A model generated the notes under the pieces. It was not told the DNA's origin, ran no database searches, and saw only the letters and a list, made by a program, of their open reading frames with translations. Position numbers and translations under genes: made by a program. 64,000 nt of DNA from Astropecten irregularis (Eukaryota; Echinodermata; Asteroidea; Paxillosida; Astropectinidae), in NCBI GenBank assembly GCA_963971285.1, contig OZ020252.1:15413662-15477661 (forward strand), read 5' to 3'. Positions 62,601 to 64,000 of this stretch are shown piece by piece. The first letter of the stretch is position 1; each line of letters opens with the position of its first letter.

Positions 62601-64000
62601 AAATGATCAAAAAGATGGTGTGCATTTAGTGTCGTCGGATCCTACAGACACAACCACAGAGGTTGGAAGAAGATAGATTTCTGTGTTTTGTTTTCAACCC
62701 TGAAATTTGCACAATAAAAAGTGAGAACATCACCAGTATGTACCTAATTATTAATGGCTGACATTTCTAGACACGATGTGTTTGGCTCTATTCTCCATTG
62801 GGAGAATTTATCTTGGATTGAAGGAATGTATGCATTTTTCTTGTCATATGCAGATGTGGATGAATGTACAGATGGCAGCCAACCCTGCAATACTAACGCA
62901 GCCTGCACTAACAATGATGGTGGATTTACTTGTGCATGCAATCCCGGATTCACCGGTGATGGTCTGGCCACGGGTGGCACTGGATGTACTGGTATGTGTG
63001 ATGAATTCTGAGGAACGTTATGCGTCTATTTATTTTTCTGAGACATAAGTGGAGCTAAAGGTAAAGCAGAATTAAAATATCATTTATTTTTTTAAAACTT
63101 TGAAGAAGTGAAGAGTTTTGATTCTAGCTTGTAATGATCATTAAGATGGTGTGCATTATCCAATCCTACAGACATACCACGGAGGTCGGAAGAAGGTAGA
63201 TTTTTGTAATTGGTTTCAATTCTGAAACTTACATTACAAGAAATGAAAACATCACCAGTATATGCCTAAGTAGATGATATTTCTACACACGATATATCTG
63301 ACTCTTTTCTCCATTGGGGCAATTTTTTGGATTGAAGGAATGTATGCATTTTTCTTGTCATGCAGATGTGGATGAATGTACAGATGGCAGCCAACCCTGT
63401 GATACTAATGCAGCCTGCACTAACAATGATGGCGGATTTACTTGTGCATGCAATTCCGGATTCACCGGTGATGGTCTGGCGACGGGTGGCACTGGATGTA
63501 CTGGTATGTGTGATGAATTCTGAGGAATATTATGCGTCTATTTAATATCTGTCTTTATACATAAGTGGTACTAAAGGTAAAGCCGATTTCAAATATCATT
63601 TGCTATTCCAAACTGTGAAGAAGAGAAGAGTTTTGATTCTAGCTTGTAATGATCATTAAGATGGTGTGTATTATCCGATCCTACAGACACTACCAGGGAC
63701 TTCGGAAGAAGGTAGTTTTTGTATTTGGTTTTATTTCTGAAAATTACATTACAAAAAATGGAAACATCACCAGTATATGTCTAATTATTAATAGCTGACA
63801 CTTCTAGACACGAAGTATCTGGCTCTTTTCTCCATCAGGGGAATTTATCTTGGATTGAAGGAATGTATGCATTTTTCTTGTCACGCAGTTGTGGATGAAT
63901 GTACAGATGGCAGGCAACCCTGTGATTCCAATGCAGCCTGCACTAGCACCAATGGCGGATTTACTTGTGCATGCAATCCCGGATTCACTGGTGATGGTCT
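47539..64000 (+). CDS. Gene 2: mosaic C-type lectin / EGF protein with cbEGF array (3' truncated by window)
   Basis: Spliced exons are 47539-47626, 51793-51951, 52425-52510, 53526-53655, 54135-54257, 54604-54717, 55510-55629, 56805-56969, 57571-57659, 58105-58246, 59278-59394, then seven 138-bp cbEGF exons from 60622. All phases join. The domain order is signal peptide, CTLD, three EGF-like domains, CTLD, 7-Cys EGF, then at least seven cbEGFs. The protein would be secreted or membrane-anchored; the C-terminus is outside the window. It lies 13.4 kb downstream of gene 1 on the same strand. It may be a lectin-type adhesion or recognition protein; no specific orthologue is recognised. Confidence 0.85.
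47627..48583. other. Gene 2 intron 1, proximal part
   Basis: No coding or RNA feature is seen. A short ATA/AATA microsatellite lies near 48420-48440. Confidence 0.5.
48584..49956. mobile_element. 1.37-kb inverted-repeat element with internal hairpin
   Basis: The termini AGGCCTAAAAAAAAA then TTGTGTTGCCCTC (48584) and the complement ending at 49956 are inverted repeats, each followed inward by CGACCGACC-type runs. Inside, TAGGTGTTCGG occurs near both ends (48880 and 49847). The right copy sits in a hairpin GGTGTTCGGCTTG/AACCCGAACACC (49849-49873) next to an A/G-rich tract. It looks like one element nested in another. No transposase ORF is present. Confidence 0.6.
50350..50885 (-). mobile_element. 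TTAA-family MITE (minus) carrying a nested small inverted repeat
   Basis: Read on the minus strand this is the same family as 40583-40943: GCTACCAAAGTATAGCACTT at the right edge and CAAAGAAATGCAGATTCATG near 50378. A separate sequence of about 171 bp with ATAGGGCTCCAC termini (50555-50725) interrupts it. The 128-codon ORF 50435-50821 is therefore composed of repeat DNA. Confidence 0.6.
50886..51792. other. Gene 2 intron 1, distal part
   Basis: A direct repeat pair is seen (TTTTTTCTAATAAGCAGGAGAG near 51047 and 51288). No gene features are present. Confidence 0.45.
51793..53655 (+). CDS. C-type lectin-like domain 1, three exons (gene 2)
   Basis: The exons are 51793-51951 (phase 1-1), 52425-52510 (1-0) and 53526-53655 (0-1). 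The domain starts [10 protein letters not shown], has the CTLD signature W-S-E-A-E-A-A-C-x8[10 protein letters not shown], the W-W-L-G-L core and final Cys pair ([14 protein letters not shown]). The Ca/sugar-binding EPN or QPD triplet is absent and W-N-D is replaced by W-L-T, so Ca-dependent sugar binding is unlikely. The exon pattern is the same as that of the second CTLD downstream, indicating internal duplication. Extra Cys residues at the N-terminus suit the long-form CTLD. Confidence 0.9.
52785..52956. mobile_element. MITE with CAATAGCGCTCCGCACT ends
   Basis: TTTCAATAGCGCTCCGCACT near 52787 and its exact complement ending near 52954 enclose about 130 bp, including CGCACGTG-rich sequence. 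It lies in the CTLD 1 intron between 52511 and 53525. Confidence 0.65.
53197..53455 (-). mobile_element. Shortened TTAA-family MITE (minus)
   Basis: The right edge ACCAAAGTATGATACTACCT followed by TTAA and the left edge TTAAAGGTAATACCATGCTT mark both ends. At about 250 bp it is internally deleted compared with the 351-361-bp copies. It lies about 70 bp before the third CTLD 1 exon. Confidence 0.65.
54135..54257 (+). CDS. EGF-like exon 1 (gene 2)
   Basis: This 123-bp phase 1-1 exon encodes a compact six-Cys EGF-like domain (C-x8-C-x2-C-x8-C-x-C-x8-C; contains [12 protein letters not shown]). It has no Ca-binding start. It is one of three similar small Gly-rich EGF domains between the two lectin domains. 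Confidence 0.85.
54604..54717 (+). CDS. EGF-like exon 2 (gene 2)
   Basis: This 114-bp phase 1-1 exon starts [18 protein letters not shown] and has six cysteines, ending [12 protein letters not shown]. No cbEGF motif is present. The acceptor is TTTCAAG and the donor GTGAGT. Confidence 0.82.
54773..55047. mobile_element. MITE with CAGTGGCGGATCTA ends
   Basis: CAGTGGCGGATCTA (54778) and TAGATCCGCCACTA (ending 55042) are inverted repeats flanked by GTATC on each side. The interior is poly-G, poly-C and poly-T rich. It is similar in its ends to 37947-38200. Confidence 0.72.
55238..55322 (+). repeat. 5'-truncated tRNA-like SINE fragment
   Basis: GGAGGTCACTGGTTCGAATC followed by CTGCTCCAGTCAATGTTTC is the B-box half and tail of the repeat at 31378. 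Confidence 0.6.
55510..55629 (+). CDS. EGF-like exon 3 (gene 2)
   Basis: This 120-bp phase 1-1 exon has a six-Cys EGF-like pattern (starts [18 protein letters not shown], ends [12 protein letters not shown]). It is the third small EGF before the second lectin domain. Confidence 0.85.
56105..56738. mobile_element. MITE with GGGTACGTTC ends and inner hairpin
   Basis: GGGTACGTTCAGATGAGGGG at 56108 and its imperfect complement ending ACTTACCC at 56735 are the termini, flanked by ATA. An inner hairpin (56148-56288, GAACCGGTCTTC against GAAGACCGGTTC) adds a second fold. A degraded copy of the interior is at 45360-45640. Confidence 0.7.
56805..58246 (+). CDS. C-type lectin domain 2 with QPD and WDD, three exons (gene 2)
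   Basis: The exons are 56805-56969 (phase 1-1), 57571-57659 (1-0) and 58105-58246 (0-1). The domain starts [18 protein letters not shown], has [20 protein letters not shown], then [11 protein letters not shown] and [18 protein letters not shown] is the galactose-type specificity triplet and W-D-D stands in the W-N-D position, so this domain probably binds a Ca ion and a galactose-type sugar, unlike domain 1. The triplet rule is established for mannose-binding-protein-type CTLDs; the actual ligand is unknown. Confidence 0.9.
57297..57470. repeat. Two opposed tRNA-like SINE fragments
   Basis: A minus-strand fragment (TTTACTGGAGTGGGATTCGA) abuts a plus-strand one (GGTTTGAATCCTGCTCTAGT with its TTTTCAATGAC tail), forming an inverted pair in the intron 56970-57570. 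Confidence 0.6.
58433..58808. mobile_element. Possible further TTAA-flanked element
   Basis: TTAA plus AGGTATTACATGATTGG at 58433 and CTCCCT plus TTAA ending 58808 bound a non-coding stretch with TTCGGACGAACGA-like palindromes. The inverted termini are weak (AGGT / CCCT), so this is tentative. Confidence 0.4.
59278..59394 (+). CDS. EGF exon with seventh cysteine before the array (gene 2)
   Basis: This 117-bp phase 1-1 exon begins [16 protein letters not shown] and ends [14 protein letters not shown]. It has seven cysteines; the extra one lies between C3 and C4 (C-x4-C-x4-C-x-C), as in the two membrane-proximal EGFs of gene 1. The end [12 protein letters not shown] closely resembles the end of the gene 1 array domain. 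Confidence 0.87.
59433..59791 (+). mobile_element. Complete TTAA-family MITE
   Basis: The element is 59437-59787 (351 bp), with left end AGGTTGTATCATACTTTGGT and right end ACCAAAGTATGATACTACCT, flanked by TTAA on both sides. It is the best-preserved member in the window and sits in the intron after the 7-Cys EGF exon. Confidence 0.75.
60622..64000 (+). CDS. Second cbEGF exon array, seven exons visible (gene 2)
   Basis: The 138-bp phase 1-1 exons are 60622-60759, 61150-61287, 61673-61810, 62317-62454, 62854-62991, 63366-63503 and 63889 to beyond the window. Each encodes [12 protein letters not shown] then [17 protein letters not shown] then a 19-residue end closing with GGTGCT: six cysteines and C-x-N-x4-F-x-C, so cbEGF. 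Exons 3 and 7 differ together (VVDEC start, which loses the first Asp, and [10 protein letters not shown]), giving a 4-unit higher-order period. Exon 5 has N for D after C2. Exon 6 has N-S-G for N-P-G. Exon 7 has R for S after the C-T-D-G. The donor is GTATGT (GTACGT in exon 3). Confidence 0.9.
62092..62224 (-). mobile_element. tRNA-derived SINE insertion with 12-bp target duplication
   Basis: On the minus strand the insert reads TAGGGCTGCATATTTTAGTT then GGTAGAGCATC (A-box-like), a B-box TTTGAATCC and the CTCCAGTCAATTTTTC tail. It is flanked by TAATTATTATTA at 62092-62103 and 62213-62224. The neighbouring array introns lack it, so it is a recent insertion after unit duplication. Confidence 0.75.

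Larger units (their letters stand above)
60296..64000 (+). repeat. Tandem exon+intron units of about 0.52 kb (gene 2)
   Basis: Start-to-start distances are 528, 523, 644, 537, 512 and 523 bp. The 644-bp unit is explained by the SINE insertion at 62104. Intron sequences are conserved between units (for example GTAAAGC then GATTNNAAATATCA and AGAGTTTTGATTCTAGCTTG). Homology already begins in the intron before the first exon, near 60296, so the duplicated segment boundary is intronic. Confidence 0.85.

Noticed and set aside
60616..63545. Second-frame ORFs beginning [12 protein letters not shown]
   Set aside because: They are an alternative frame over the cbEGF exons. The EGF cysteine pattern and phase-1 junctions fix the other frame.

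Overview
The window is eukaryotic, metazoan genomic DNA. It is AT-rich, with short coding exons, GT/AG introns that are mostly phase 1, and many non-autonomous DNA transposons and tRNA-derived repeats. The domains (calcium-binding EGF, C-type lectin, a SEA-like segment, one transmembrane helix) and the repeat content suggest a marine invertebrate, with an echinoderm or other invertebrate deuterostome as my best guess. Nothing in the sequence proves the species.

Gene 1 (+ strand, 5' end off the window, about 76-34160) is the 3' part of a giant membrane-anchored multi-EGF protein. Positions 1-29838 hold 119 almost identical exons of exactly 114 bp. Each encodes one 38-residue cbEGF domain, and they are separated by almost identical introns of about 123 bp (102 bp in one subclass). 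All 119 exons are open and phase 1-1. After the array come a 171-bp variant EGF exon, two exons of a SEA-like segment, an EGF split over two exons, a transmembrane exon and a terminal cytoplasmic exon ending at 34160. The array has higher-order structure: an 8-exon period of about 1.89 kb at the 5' end, and two adjacent 33-exon blocks of exactly 7,719 bp (13576-21294 and 21295-29013). One exon (5758-5871) has its splice donor interrupted by a 1.95-kb long-inverted-repeat transposon with a 3-bp target duplication. Paralogous empty sites exist in the same array.

Positions 34161-47538 are intergenic. I found no convincing gene there. The region holds several inverted-repeat MITEs (TTAA-flanked, 3-bp-TSD and others), tRNA-like repeat copies, a CpG-rich palindromic element, and low-complexity tracts.

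Gene 2 (+ strand, 47539 to beyond 64000) is the 5' part of a second large mosaic protein. Its order is signal peptide, C-type lectin domain 1 (no EPN/QPD), three small EGF-like domains, C-type lectin domain 2 (QPD and WDD, so a likely Ca-dependent galactose-type site), one 7-cysteine EGF, then at least seven near-identical 138-bp cbEGF exons in repeat units of about 0.52 kb. The array continues past the window.

Both genes lie head-to-tail on the same strand, both have amplified cbEGF exons together with their introns, and both contain unusual EGF domains with a seventh cysteine between C3 and C4. They may be tandem paralogues encoding long extracellular adhesion or recognition proteins. The paralogy and the function are inferences.
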